NCBI RefSeq assembly: GCF_020639365.1
Contig: NZ_JAINUL010000001.1
Coordinates: forward strand, 5,749,215-5,813,214
From: Streptomyces flavotricini
GTDB lineage: Bacteria; Actinomycetota; Actinomycetes; Streptomycetales; Streptomycetaceae
DNA: 64,000 nucleotides
Direction: 5' to 3'
The translations under genes and the position numbers were made by a program. Positions within the stretch are counted from its first letter, which is position 1; every line of letters begins with the position of its first letter. Shown here piece by piece: positions 28,464 to 37,582 of the stretch. The notes under the pieces were generated by a model. That model did no database searches. It was given only the letters and a program-made list of their open reading frames with translations, and was not told the DNA's origin.

Positions 28464-31034
28464 CTAGACCGCGGCCGGACCGGCCGCGGCGGCCGCGTCG
28501 CAGGCCTGCGCGCGCAGCGCCCGGGCCAGGTCGTCACGGGCCTCCAGGACCAGGCGGCGCAGCGCCGGAGCGGCATCGGCGTGCGCGGCGAGCCACGCGT
28601 CCGTGGCGGCCAGCGTCGTCTCCGAGTCCTCCAGCGAGGGGTACATCCCCTTCACCACGTGCATGCCGATCTGGATCGACCGGTCCGCCCAGATCCGCTC
28701 GATCACCTCGAAGTAGCGCCCCGCGTAGGGCGCCAGCAGCGCCCGCTGCGAAGGCTGGTGCATGCCCGAGATCGTCGCCTCCACCAGCGCGTTCGACAGC
28801 GCGTCCGACTCGACGACCGCCGCCCACGCCTGGTCCTTGACCGCCTCGGACGGCCGCGCGGCGAGGCAGCGCACCTGGTGCCGCTTGCCCGACGCCGTGT
28901 CGTCGCGCGCCAGTTCCGCCGCCAGCACGGCCTCGTCCACCGCGCCGTGGGCCGCCAGCGGCAGCAGGAAGTCCCACCGCAGCTCCTGGTCCACGTCCAG
29001 CCCGTCGATCCGCGCCGAACCGTCCAACAGCCCCAGCAGCAGCTGGAAGTCGCCCTCGGTCGCCGCGCCCGCCGCGAAGAAGCGCGCCCAGGTCAGCTGG
29101 TGCTCCGAGCCCGGCTCCGACATCCGCAGCTCCTGCAGCGCGACCGCCGACAGCGCCCGGCCGCCCTGCTCGCGCCAGTCGGCCGCCGCGTAGTGCGTGA
29201 CCGCGGCCAGCGCCTGCGAGTGCAGCATCTGCAGCACGCCTACGTCGCTCTCGCGGCCGGCGTGGGCCAGCACCATCGAGATGAAGTCGCGCGCGGGCAT
29301 CAGCCCGTCGCGCGTCAGGTTCCACAGCGCGGACCAGCACAGCGCCCGCGCCAGCGGGTCCGCCACGCTCCCGAGCCGCTCGCGCAGCGTCGCCAGCGAG
29401 CCCTCGTCGAAGCGCATCTTGCAGTACGTCAGGTCGTCGTCGTTGACCAGCACCAGGTCGGGACGCTCCTGCCCGGCCAGCTTCGCCACGACCGTCGAGG
29501 CGCCGGCGACGTCCGCCTCGGCCTGCGCGTAGCGCACCAGCGAGCCGTCCTCCAGCCGGTACAGGCCGACCGCGACGCGGTGCGGGCGCAGCTCCTCGCC
29601 CTCCTGGACCACGGCCAGCTCGGTCACCCGGCCGCCCACGTCGTACGTCAGCACCGGCGTCAGCACGTTCACGCCGGCCGTCTGGAGCCACGCCCGCGAC
29701 CACTCGGCCATGTCCCGCCCGGAGACCTCCGCGAGGACCGACAGCAGGTCGTCCAGGGTGGTGTTCCCGTACGCGTTGGCCTTGAAGTAGCGCCGCGCGC
29801 CCTCCAGGAAGGCGTCCCGCCCCACGTACGCGACGAGCTGCTTGAGCACCGCGGCGCCCTTGGCGTACGTGATGCCGTCGAAGTTGAGCTTCGCGTCCTC
29901 CAGGTCACGGATGTCGGCCGTGATCGGGTGCGTGGAGGGCAGCTGGTCGGCCCGGTACGCCCACGCCTTGCGGTTGTTGGCGAAGGTCACCCACGCCTGG
30001 TCGAAGCGGGTCGCCTCCACCTGGGAGAAGGAGCCCATGAAGTCCGCGAAGGACTCCTTCAGCCACAGGTCGTCCCACCACTTCATGGTGACGAGGTCGC
30101 CGAACCACATGTGGGCCATCTCGTGAAGGATCGTGTTGCAGCGCCGCTCGTAGGCGGCCCGCGTCACCTTGCCGCGGAAGATGTACTCCTCGCGGAAGGT
30201 CACCATCCCCGGGTTCTCCATCGCGCCCAGGTTGTACTCGGGCACGAAGGCCTGGTCGTACTTCCCGAAGGGGTACGGGTGGTCGAAGTGCTCGTGGAAG
30301 AAGTCGAAGCCCTGCTTGGTGACCAGGAAGACGTCGTCCGCGTCGAAGTGCTTCGCCAGCCCCTTGCGGCACATCGCGCCCAGCGGGATCGTCAGGTCCC
30401 CGCGCGTGTAGGTGTCCGTCACGTAGTGGTACGGGCCCGCCACCACGCAGGTGATGTACGTGGAGATCGGCGCGGTCTCGGCGAAGCGCCGGGTCAGGCC
30501 CTCGCGGGACTCCTCGGCGCCGTTGCTCCAGACGTGCCAGCCCTCGGGCGCGGTCACCTCGAAGCGGTACGGGGCCTTCAGGTCGGGCTGCTCGAAGTTC
30601 GCGTACACGCGGCGGGCGTCGGCCGGCTCGTACTGCGTGTAGAGGTAGACCTCGCCGTCCTCCGGGTCGACGAAGCGGTGCATGCCCTCGCCCGTCCGGC
30701 TGTACGCGCAGTTCGCGTCCACCACCAGGACGTTCTCGGCGGCCAGATCGGCCAGCGCGATCCGCGCCCCGTCGAAGACGGCGGCCGGGTCCAGCTCCCG
30801 CCCGTTGAGGGTGACGGAGTTCACCGACGGGGCGATGAGGTCCGCGAAGGTGGCCGAGCCGGGGGCCGCGGCCCGGAAACGGATGGTGGTCACCGAGCGG
30901 AAGGTCCGCGGACCCTCGGCCGGTTCGGCCCCGTCCACCGCCGACCTCAGGTCGAGGACCACCTCGTACCCGTCGACGGACAGCAGCTCGGCCCGCTCGC
31001 GGGCCTCGTCACGGGACAGATTCTCTCCGGGCAC
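28464..31034 (-). CDS. pepN: Aminopeptidase N, M1 family (second copy)
   Basis: The 856-residue enzyme has the same plan as the copy at 17405-19987: GAMEN motif in EYNLGAMENPGMVT, zinc site HEMAHMWFGDLVTMKWWDDLWLKESFADF, and a helical C-terminal domain. The start VPGENLSRDEARERA parallels VPGTNLTREEAQQRA of the first copy, and GTG 31034 lies five bases after AAGGAG. The proteins have diverged substantially along their length, so this is an old duplication. It lies divergent from the Rv2466c-like gene. Confidence 0.95.
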   Translation of the reverse strand: MPGENLSRDEARERAELLSVDGYEVVLDLRSAVDGAEPAEGPRTFRSVTTIRFRAAAPGSATFADLIAPSVNSVTLNGRELDPAAVFDGARIALADLAAENVLVVDANCAYSRTGEGMHRFVDPEDGEVYLYTQYEPADARRVYANFEQPDLKAPYRFEVTAPEGWHVWSNGAEESREGLTRRFAETAPISTYITCVVAGPYHYVTDTYTRGDLTIPLGAMCRKGLAKHFDADDVFLVTKQGFDFFHEHFDHPYPFGKYDQAFVPEYNLGAMENPGMVTFREEYIFRGKVTRAAYERRCNTILHEMAHMWFGDLVTMKWWDDLWLKESFADFMGSFSQVEATRFDQAWVTFANNRKAWAYRADQLPSTHPITADIRDLEDAKLNFDGITYAKGAAVLKQLVAYVGRDAFLEGARRYFKANAYGNTTLDDLLSVLAEVSGRDMAEWSRAWLQTAGVNVLTPVLTYDVGGRVTELAVVQEGEELRPHRVAVGLYRLEDGSLVRYAQAEADVAGASTVVAKLAGQERPDLVLVNDDDLTYCKMRFDEGSLATLRERLGSVADPLARALCWSALWNLTRDGLMPARDFISMVLAHAGRESDVGVLQMLHSQALAAVTHYAAADWREQGGRALSAVALQELRMSEPGSEHQLTWARFFAAGAATEGDFQLLLGLLDGSARIDGLDVDQELRWDFLLPLAAHGAVDEAVLAAELARDDTASGKRHQVRCLAARPSEAVKDQAWAAVVESDALSNALVEATISGMHQPSQRALLAPYAGRYFEVIERIWADRSIQIGMHVVKGMYPSLEDSETTLAATDAWLAAHADAAPALRRLVLEARDDLARALRAQACDAAAAAGPAAV

Positions 31035-31158
31035 GTGCACTCCTTCGTGCGTGATCGCGATACCTGACGGAATCCTCGCACGGGGGAATGTGCGAGGTGC
31101 CGGCCTGGTTGCCGAGGGGGAACACGACCAGTGATGACACAGCGATACGAGGAGAGAC

Positions 31159-31806
31159 ATGGCCGACACCCAGGTGCGCGAGAAGACTCCGGTCGACTTC
31201 TGGTTCGACCCGCTCTGCCCCTGGGCCTGGATGACCTCCCGCTGGATGCTGGAGGTCGAGAAGGTCCGTGACGTCGAGGTGCGCTGGCACGTGATGAGCC
31301 TCGCCGTCCTGAACGAGAACAAGCTCGACGAGCTGCCCGAGCGCTACCGCGAGCTGCTCGGCCCCAAGGGCTGGGCTCCGGTCCGCGTCGTCATCGCGGC
31401 CCAGCAGAAGCACGGTGAGGAGATCACCGGCAAGCTCTACACCGCGCTGGGCACCCGGATCCACAACGAGGACAAGGGCGCGACCCGCGAGGTCATCGCC
31501 GAGGCGCTGGAGGAGGTCGGCCTGCCGGCCGAGCTGCTCGCCTACGCCGACTCCGACGAGTACGACCAGGTGCTGCGCGACTCCCACAACGACGGCATCG
31601 AGCGCGTCGGCCAGGAGGTCGGCACCCCGGTGATCTCCGTGCCCGGCGCCGAGGGCGACGAGGTGGCCTTCTTCGGCCCGGTCGTCACCCCGACCCCGCG
31701 CGGCGAGGCCGCGGCCCGGCTGTGGGACGGCACCCTGCTGGTCGCCGCCACCCCCGGCTTCTACGAGATCAAGCGCACCCGCACCAAGGGCCCGTCCTTC
31801 GAGTAG
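31159..31806 (+). CDS. DsbA-fold mycothiol-dependent nitroreductase family protein (Rv2466c-like)
   Basis: The 215-residue protein has a DsbA-like thioredoxin fold with the active site in FWFDPLCPWAWMTSRW (about 15-30). The mycobacterial homologue Rv2466c, an oxidoreductase that uses mycothiol, has CPWC; here the second Cys is Ala, leaving one Cys in the motif. A monothiol mechanism with mycothiol is therefore likely. The C-terminal VGTPVISVPG carries the cis-Pro region (TPV). GAGGAGAG precedes ATG 31159. The gene is divergent from pepN and close to sodF, fitting redox protection. Confidence 0.9.
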   Translation: MADTQVREKTPVDFWFDPLCPWAWMTSRWMLEVEKVRDVEVRWHVMSLAVLNENKLDELPERYRELLGPKGWAPVRVVIAAQQKHGEEITGKLYTALGTRIHNEDKGATREVIAEALEEVGLPAELLAYADSDEYDQVLRDSHNDGIERVGQEVGTPVISVPGAEGDEVAFFGPVVTPTPRGEAAARLWDGTLLVAATPGFYEIKRTRTKGPSFE

Positions 31807-31831
31807 GCCCGCAGGTCCGCCGCCGCACACA

Positions 31832-31868
31832 GAAGACCCCCGCAAGTCACGTCCTTGCGGGGGTCTTC
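31832..31868. terminator. Terminator after the Rv2466c-like gene
   Basis: A perfect 15-bp stem GAAGACCCCCGCAAG, seven-base loop and complement begin 25 bases after the stop; the gene beyond is convergent. Confidence 0.88.
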
Positions 31869-31963
31869 CGTTGGACGCCCCCTACGCGAAGGTTGAGAAG
31901 ACGATCACGAGGCTGGGGGCACCTCCCGGCCGGAGGCTGGGGGAGGGCTCGGTGGGGCTGCGA

Positions 31964-32620
31964 TCAGCCCTTGGCGGGGATCAGCAGCGGGGTGTTCGCC
32001 TTGGCGTCGGTGTAGCGCTTGGCCACGTCCTGCCAGTTGACGACGTTCCACATGGCCTCGATGAAGTCCACCTTCTGGTTCTTGTACTGCAGGTAGAAGG
32101 CGTGCTCCCAGGCGTCGAAGACCAGGATCGGGGTGCTGGCCACGCCCACGTTGCCCTGGTGGTCGTAGACCTGCTCGACGACCAGACGGCCGCTGACGGG
32201 CTCGTACGCGAGCACGCCCCAGCCGGAGCCCTGCGTCGCGGAGGACGCGAAGGTCAGCTGCTTCTTGAACTTCGCGAAGGAGCCGAAGGACTCGGTGATC
32301 GCGTCGGCCAGGTCGCCCAGGCCGTCGGCCGCGGTGGGCTCGCCGCCGCCTTCGCCGGTCTTCGGGCTGGCCATGTTGTGCCAGTAGATGCTGTGCAGGA
32401 TGTGGCCGGAGAGGTGGAACGCGAGGTTCTTCTCCAGGCCGTTGAGCGCGCCCCAGTTCTCCTTGTCGCGCGCCTCCGCCAGCTGCTCCAGCGTGGTGTT
32501 GGCGCCGGTGACGTAAGCCGCGTGGTGCTTGTCGTGGTGCAGCTCGATGATCTGCGGGTTGATCACCGGCTCCAGCGCCGCGTAGTCGTACGGAAGCTCA
32601 GGAAGCGTGTAGATGGCCAT
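31964..32620 (-). CDS. sodF: Superoxide dismutase, Fe(-Zn) type
   Basis: The 218-residue cytoplasmic Fe/Mn-family superoxide dismutase has its metal ligands in [14 protein letters not shown] (His28), [10 protein letters not shown] (His near 77), and [13 protein letters not shown] (Asp and His). In Streptomyces the iron enzyme is expressed when nickel is low and is repressed by Nur with nickel. A Nur-like palindrome lies 39-53 bases before ATG 32620, which supports that assignment to sodF rather than the Ni enzyme. Confidence 0.95.
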   Translation of the reverse strand: MAIYTLPELPYDYAALEPVINPQIIELHHDKHHAAYVTGANTTLEQLAEARDKENWGALNGLEKNLAFHLSGHILHSIYWHNMASPKTGEGGGEPTAADGLGDLADAITESFGSFAKFKKQLTFASSATQGSGWGVLAYEPVSGRLVVEQVYDHQGNVGVASTPILVFDAWEHAFYLQYKNQKVDFIEAMWNVVNWQDVAKRYTDAKANTPLLIPAKG

Positions 32621-32658
32621 GCGTGTTATCCGGTCCCCTCAGCGTGCCAACTGCTTAT

Positions 32659-32673
32659 TGCAATCAATGCGCA
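32659..32673. promoter_or_regulatory. Nur-like operator before sodF
   Basis: TGCAATCAATGCGCA fits the described Streptomyces Nur pattern tGCaA-N5-TTGCA with two changes in the second half-site. It is centred about 46 bases upstream of the sodF start codon, where binding would block the promoter. Confidence 0.65.
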
Positions 32674-32732
32674 ACTGCACGCTAGCAGTATCTATTCCGG
32701 TGATCACGTAAGGGTGGCCTCTGTGAAACGCG

Positions 32733-32764
32733 GGTGGGCCCCGTGCGGACGCACGGGGCCCACC
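32733..32764 (-). terminator. Hairpin terminator of the first amino-acid permease gene
   Basis: GGTGGGCCCCGTGC and its perfect complement form a 14-bp stem with a GGAC loop, 16 bases beyond the permease stop codon. Confidence 0.8.
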
Positions 32765-32780
32765 TGGGTCCGGGGGTGTG

Positions 32781-34190
32781 TCAGCGGGCGGCCGCGGCCC
32801 GGCGCTGCATCACGTAGCCGGTCGCCGCGAGGGCGGCGGTGAGGCCGCCGGTGAAGACCACCTGGACCCGGGTGTCCTGGTCGAGGACCATCAGGGCCAG
32901 GACCCCGGCCACCCCGGCCAGCGCCACCCAGGTCAGGTACGGGAAGCCCCACATCTTCACCACCAGCTTCTGCGGATCCTCCCGCTCCAGCCGGCGCCGC
33001 AGCACGAACTGCGAGACGGCGATGAAGCCCCAGACGACGAGGATGACCCCGCCGACCATGTTCAGCAGCCAGGCGAACAGGGTGTCCGGGTACCAGTACG
33101 ACAGCAGCACGGTGACGAAGCCGAACCCGCAGGAGGCCAGCACCGCTCGACGCGGGACCCGGCCGCTGACCTTGCCCAGCGCCTTCGGGCCCTGGCCCCG
33201 GGAGACGAGCGAGTAGGCCATGCGCGAGGAGCCGTAGATGTTGGCGTTCATCGCCGACAGCAGGGCGATCAGGATGACCACGTTCATGATCTCGCCGGCG
33301 GCCGGGATGCCCAGGTGGTCCAGGGCCGCCGCGTACGGGCCGTCCTCGCTCACCGCCGGGTCGTTCCACGGCAGCAGCGTGACGATGACCAGCATGGAGC
33401 CGACGTAGACGATCGCGATCCGCCACATGGTGGTCTTCACCGCCCGGGCCACGCCCTTGACCGGGTTCTCCGACTCGGCGGCCGCGATGGTCACCGTCTC
33501 CAGGCCGCCGTACGCGACCACCGAGGCGAGCAGTCCGACCAGCAGGCCGTCCATGCCGTTGGGCAGGAACCCGCCGTCGTGCAGCAGGTTGGCGGTGCCG
33601 GGGGCGGTGCTGCCGGGCAGCAGCCCCAGGACGGCCAGCACGCCCAGGCCCAGGAAGAGCGCGATCGCGCCGATCTTGAGGGCCGCGAACCAGAACTCGA
33701 ACTCGCCGAAGTTGGAGACGGCGGCCAGGTTCGTGCCGCAGAACAGCGCCATGAAGACCAGCACCCACATCCAGGACGGGGTGCCGGGGAACCAGCCGGT
33801 CATGATGTGCGCCGCGCCGATCGCCTCGATGGCCACGCCCACGCAGAGCAGGGTCCAGAACATCCAGCCGGCCGTGAAGCCGGCCCAGGGGCCGATCGCC
33901 CGGTCCGCGTGCACGGAGAAGGAGCCGGAGGCCGGATTCGCGGCGGACATCTCGCCGAGCATCCGCATCACGAACATCACGAGCAGACCGGATACGGCGT
34001 ACGCGATCACGATCGAGGGACCCGCGGCGGCGATGCCGGCGCCGGAGCCCACGAAGAGGCCGGCGCCGATGACCCCGCCGAGGGCGATCATCGAAAGGTG
34101 GCGCTGCTTGAGGCCGTTGCCGAGGGGGGATCCGGCGCCGCCCGAGGAGGGTGCCTCCTGGGTGCGGGGTGCGGTGGATGTCTGGCTCAT
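32781..34190 (-). CDS. APC-family amino-acid permease (copy 1 of 3)
   Basis: The 469-residue protein has about 12 membrane helices and the amino-acid transporter signature in its first helices (GLKQRHLSMIALGGVIGAGL FVGSG-type, about 26-50; SFSVHADRAIGPWAGFTAGW). It belongs to the GABA/proline/aromatic amino-acid group of proton symporters. Two paralogues with the same helix 1 follow at 35212-36636 and 37583-39016. A nested palindrome lies 58-98 bases upstream of its ATG at 34190. Confidence 0.93.
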   Translation of the reverse strand: MSQTSTAPRTQEAPSSGGAGSPLGNGLKQRHLSMIALGGVIGAGLFVGSGAGIAAAGPSIVIAYAVSGLLVMFVMRMLGEMSAANPASGSFSVHADRAIGPWAGFTAGWMFWTLLCVGVAIEAIGAAHIMTGWFPGTPSWMWVLVFMALFCGTNLAAVSNFGEFEFWFAALKIGAIALFLGLGVLAVLGLLPGSTAPGTANLLHDGGFLPNGMDGLLVGLLASVVAYGGLETVTIAAAESENPVKGVARAVKTTMWRIAIVYVGSMLVIVTLLPWNDPAVSEDGPYAAALDHLGIPAAGEIMNVVILIALLSAMNANIYGSSRMAYSLVSRGQGPKALGKVSGRVPRRAVLASCGFGFVTVLLSYWYPDTLFAWLLNMVGGVILVVWGFIAVSQFVLRRRLEREDPQKLVVKMWGFPYLTWVALAGVAGVLALMVLDQDTRVQVVFTGGLTAALAATGYVMQRRAAAAR

Positions 34191-34247
34191 GAAGGTGTTG
34201 CCTGTCCGGTGTGCGGGTGGACGGGAGGAAGTGCCCCAGTCTCACCT

Positions 34248-34288
34248 TTGTCCGATCATCGGACGCCTGGCGTCCGTTATTCGGACAA
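34248..34288. promoter_or_regulatory. Nested palindrome between permease 1 and SDR genes
   Basis: An outer repeat TTGTCCGA...TCGGACAA (34248-34255 and 34281-34288) encloses an inner perfect repeat CGGACGC-CTG-GCGTCCG (34260-34276). Four TCCG-type half-sites at regular spacing suggest a regulator binding site for the divergent genes. AGTCTCACC next to it recurs before permease 2. Confidence 0.7.
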
Positions 34289-34356
34289 TGGGATGACCAT
34301 CGGTGATCACCCCCGTACGCTCGCGACAAGACACCGGAGACGCGGCAGGGGGCCGA

Positions 34357-35139
34357 ATGGACCACGGCATACGGGAATTGGCGGCGACGGGCCGGGGCGT
34401 ACTGGTCACCGGAGCCTCCCGCGGCATCGGGCGGGCCGTCGCCACCGCCTTCGCCCGTCAGGGCGACCGGGTCGCCGTGCACTGCACCGCACGCCGGGCC
34501 GACGCCGAGCGGACCCTCGCCGAGCTGCCCGGGGAGGGTCACGTCCTGCTCACCGGCGACCTCGCCGACCCCGCGCAGGTGGCGGACCTGGCCGCCGCGG
34601 CCGAAGATGCGCTCGACGGCGTGGACGTGCTGGTCAACAACGCCGCCGTCATGGTCGCGCACCCGCTGCCCACCACCTCGTACGCCGACTGGCAGGCGGC
34701 CTGGCAGCACACCGTCGCGGTCAACCTCTTCGGCGCCGCCAACCTCGTGCACTGCGTCGCCCGCCGCATGATCGACGGCGGCCGCGCGGGCCGCGTCGTC
34801 AACATCGGCTCGCGCGGAGCCTTCCGCGGCGAGCCCGACCACCCGGCGTACGGCGCCACCAAGGCGGCCCTGCACGCCCTCGGCCAGTCCCTCGCCGTCT
34901 CCCTGGCCCCGCACGGCATCGCGGTCGCGGCCGTCGCACCCGGCTTCGTGGCCACCGAACGGGTCGCCGGCCGGCTCGACGGGGAGGAGGGGATGCGCAT
35001 CCGCGCCCAGAGCCCCTTCGGCCGGGTCGGCACCCCCGAGGAGGTCGCCGCCGCGGTCCTCCACCTCGCCTCGCCCGCGGCGGCCTGGAGCTCGGGCACC
35101 GTCCTCGACGTCAACGGCGCCTCCTACCTGCGGACCTGA
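34357..35139 (+). CDS. Short-chain dehydrogenase/reductase
   Basis: The 260-residue SDR has TGASRGIGRAVATAF (NADP-binding, about 20-33), VNNAAVM, the catalytic Ser in VNIGSRGAF and YGATKAA as the Tyr-x3-Lys motif. ATG 34357 follows AGGGGG. It resembles FabG-like 3-oxoacyl reductases, but a stand-alone SDR cannot be assigned a substrate. It lies between two amino-acid permease genes facing the other way. Confidence 0.92.
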   Translation: MDHGIRELAATGRGVLVTGASRGIGRAVATAFARQGDRVAVHCTARRADAERTLAELPGEGHVLLTGDLADPAQVADLAAAAEDALDGVDVLVNNAAVMVAHPLPTTSYADWQAAWQHTVAVNLFGAANLVHCVARRMIDGGRAGRVVNIGSRGAFRGEPDHPAYGATKAALHALGQSLAVSLAPHGIAVAAVAPGFVATERVAGRLDGEEGMRIRAQSPFGRVGTPEEVAAAVLHLASPAAAWSSGTVLDVNGASYLRT

Positions 35140-35153
35140 CGGCCCCGAACGCC

Positions 35154-35192
35154 GAGCGGGCCCCCGCCGCCTTCCGGCGCGGGGGCCCGCTC
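35154..35192. terminator. Convergent terminator SDR / permease 2
   Basis: GAGCGGGCCCCCGC pairs perfectly with GCGGGGGCCCGCTC (14 bp) across an 11-base loop. Confidence 0.85.
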
Positions 35193-35211
35193 CTTCACCA
35201 CCGCCGCGGGA

Positions 35212-36636
35212 TCAGACCCGGCGGGCCCGGACCTCGCGCACCCACGCCACCACCAGTACGGCCGCCGCCGCACCCGTGGACCACAGCAGCTGCGGCCGCG
35301 CCGAGTCGTCGAACAGCATCAGCACCAGCACCGCCGCCATGCCGAGCAGCGCCACCCACGTCAGGTACGGGAAGCACCACATCCGCAGCGTCAGGCGCTC
35401 CGGCATGTCCCGCTCCAGCATGCGGCGCAGCTTCAGCTCCGAGACCGCGATCAGTGCCCACACGAACAGCAGCACCGCGCCGACCGCGTTGAGCATGTAG
35501 AGGAAGACCGTGTCCGGCCACAGCAGGTTCAGCACCACGGACACGAAGCCGAAGGCCACCGAGGCGAAGACGGCCCGGCGCGGCACCCCGCCGCCCGACA
35601 CCTTCAGCAGCGCTTTGGGCGCCTCGCCGCGCTCGGCCAGCGAGAACACCATGCGCGAGGAGCCGTACAGATTGGCGTTGAGGGCGGAGAGCAGCGCCAC
35701 GAACACCACGATGTTCATGATCTGGCCGGCCCCCGGGATCCCGATGGAGTCCAGGACGGCGACGTACGGGCTCTGCCCCGGCTCCAGCGAGTGCCACGGC
35801 AGCAAGGCCACGATGACGACCATCGAGCCGACGTAGAAGAAGAGGATGCGCCACACGGCGCTGCGCACCGCGCGGGCCACGGACTTGGCCGGGTTGTCGG
35901 ACTCGGCGGCCGCGATGGTGACGACCTCCAGGCCGCCGAACGCGAAGATGACCGCGAGCATGCCCGCGACCACCCCGCCGAAGCCCTCGGGGAAGAACCC
36001 TCCCTGGCCGGTCAGGTTGGCCATGCCGATGGGGTCCGTGTCGGGCAGCAGGCCGAAGATCGCGAGCGTCCCGAGGAGCAGGAAGAGGACGATCGCCCCG
36101 ACCTTGAGGGCCGCGAACCAGAACTCGAACTCACCGAAGTTCTTCACGGCGGCCAGATTGCTCACGGTGAAGACCACCATGAAGACCAGCACCCAGACCC
36201 ACTGGTCGACCGAGGGCAGCCAGCCGTTCGCGATCTTCGCCGCGCCGGTGGCCTCCACCGCCAGCACCACGACCAGCAGGAACCAGTAGAGCCAGCCCGC
36301 CGAGAAACCGGCCCACCGCCCCAGCGCCCGCTCCGCGTACACGGAGAACGAGCCGGAGGCGGGCATCGCCGCCGACATCTCGCCGAGCGCCCGCATCACC
36401 AGCATGGCGAGGGCGCCCGCGAGCAGGTACGAGCAGATGATCGCGGGGCCCGCGATGCCGATGCCGGCGCCGGAGCCGACGAACAGCCCGGCGCCGATCA
36501 CGCCGCCGAGGCCCAGCATGGTCAGGTGGCGCTGCTTGAGGCTGTGGCTGAGGGGCTCCACCGGGAGCTCGGGCCCGGTGGGAGGGTTGGATCCGGGCCG
36601 GCCTGCTGGGGGGCTGGTGGGCAAGCGGTCGCGCAT
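35212..36636 (-). CDS. APC-family amino-acid permease (copy 2 of 3)
   Basis: The 474-residue, 12-helix protein shares LKQRHLTMLGLGGVIGAGLF and ALGEMSAAMPASGSFSVYAE with its two paralogues. ATG 36636 is used because the upstream frame lacks a good start, though its ribosome-binding site is weak. Upstream DNA repeats the AGTCTCACC and CGGACG elements seen before permease 1. The Pro-rich N-terminus is longer than in copy 1. Confidence 0.92.
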   Translation of the reverse strand: MRDRLPTSPPAGRPGSNPPTGPELPVEPLSHSLKQRHLTMLGLGGVIGAGLFVGSGAGIGIAGPAIICSYLLAGALAMLVMRALGEMSAAMPASGSFSVYAERALGRWAGFSAGWLYWFLLVVVLAVEATGAAKIANGWLPSVDQWVWVLVFMVVFTVSNLAAVKNFGEFEFWFAALKVGAIVLFLLLGTLAIFGLLPDTDPIGMANLTGQGGFFPEGFGGVVAGMLAVIFAFGGLEVVTIAAAESDNPAKSVARAVRSAVWRILFFYVGSMVVIVALLPWHSLEPGQSPYVAVLDSIGIPGAGQIMNIVVFVALLSALNANLYGSSRMVFSLAERGEAPKALLKVSGGGVPRRAVFASVAFGFVSVVLNLLWPDTVFLYMLNAVGAVLLFVWALIAVSELKLRRMLERDMPERLTLRMWCFPYLTWVALLGMAAVLVLMLFDDSARPQLLWSTGAAAAVLVVAWVREVRARRV

Positions 36637-36922
36637 GAGTGGATGCTCGTACTCTCGTGCTCGGCAGCGGCGGTGGGGGCTCCGCATTCGGATTGGCGGG
36701 ACCCTACAGTCTCACCGGACGGCGCCCATCCGCGCAAAACGGACGTGTTGTCTAAATCTGGCTCGTGACGCGGATCACTCCACCTGGGGCGTGATCCGGC
36801 CTCTTTGTGCACTCCCCACCAAAGCGGTGAGCAGGGCTTTGTCCCGGCCGGAGGTGGGGCGGTGCCCGGCCGCGCACTAGCGTCGGTGATCGTCCCGTCA
36901 CCCTCACTCCGCGGAGCCTTTG
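36637..36922. other. Divergent intergenic region permease 2 / bioY
   Basis: The 286 bases contain AGTCTCACCGGACGG and AAACGGACG near 36710-36750, resembling the palindrome before permease 1, and the bioY ribosome-binding site GGAG at 36913. I see no biotin-type riboswitch or hairpin. Confidence 0.4.
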
Positions 36923-37504
36923 ATGAGCACTGCTTCCGTCTCCTTCCGCCCCGGCGCCGTCCTCGCCGACCTGCTGCCCGCGAGCCGCGTCCGCGACATC
37001 GCGCTCGTCGCCGGCGGAGCCGCGCTCACCGGCCTCGCCGCGCAGATCGCCGTGCCCGTCCCCGGCTCGCCGGTCCCGGTCACCGGCCAGACCTTCGCGG
37101 CCCTGCTGGTCGGCACCGCGTTCGGTGCCCGGCGCGGCTTCCTGTCCCTCGCCCTGTACGCACTCGTCGGCATGGCGGGCGTGCCGTGGTTCGCGGGCGG
37201 CACCTCCGGCGCGGGCGGCGCGTCCTTCGGCTACGTGCTCGGCATGCTCCTCGCCGCGACCGTCGCGGGTGCGCTGGCCCGCCGCGGCGCCGACCGCTCG
37301 GTCCTCCGTACGGCGGGCACGATGGTGCTGGGTTCCGCCCTCATCTACGCCGTGGGCGTGCCGTACCTGGCGCTGTCCACCGGGATGTCCTTCGGCGCGG
37401 CCGTCGCGGCGGGGCTGACCCCGTTCCTGCTCGGCGACGCGCTCAAGGCGGCGCTGGCGATGGGCCTGCTGCCCGCCACCTGGAAGCTGGTCGGCGGCAA
37501 GTAG
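36923..37504 (+). CDS. bioY: Biotin transporter S component BioY
   Basis: The 193-residue membrane protein has six helices and the BioY features VPVTGQTFAALLVGTAFGAR, ALYALVGMAGVPWFAGG and GYVLGMLLAATVAG. BioY binds biotin and works alone or with the ECF module BioMN; no bioM or bioN gene is adjacent. ATG 36923 is six bases after GGAG. Regulation by a BioQ-like repressor is known in other actinobacteria but no operator was recognised. Confidence 0.93.
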   Translation: MSTASVSFRPGAVLADLLPASRVRDIALVAGGAALTGLAAQIAVPVPGSPVPVTGQTFAALLVGTAFGARRGFLSLALYALVGMAGVPWFAGGTSGAGGASFGYVLGMLLAATVAGALARRGADRSVLRTAGTMVLGSALIYAVGVPYLALSTGMSFGAAVAAGLTPFLLGDALKAALAMGLLPATWKLVGGK

Positions 37505-37524
37505 CCGGCCGGCCGCGACGCAAG

Positions 37525-37567
37525 CACGACAGCCCCGGACCACACCTGGTGGTCCGGGGCTGTCGTG
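37525..37567. terminator. Convergent terminator bioY / permease 3
   Basis: A perfect 19-bp stem (CACGACAGCCCCGGACCAC) with a five-base loop. Confidence 0.9.
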
Positions 37568-37582
37568 TCACCGCATGCGTGC

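Noticed and set aside
36637-36922. Biotin-type riboswitch before bioY
   Set aside because: No conserved RNA fold or terminator-like switch was visible, and bioY in actinobacteria is normally controlled by a protein repressor.
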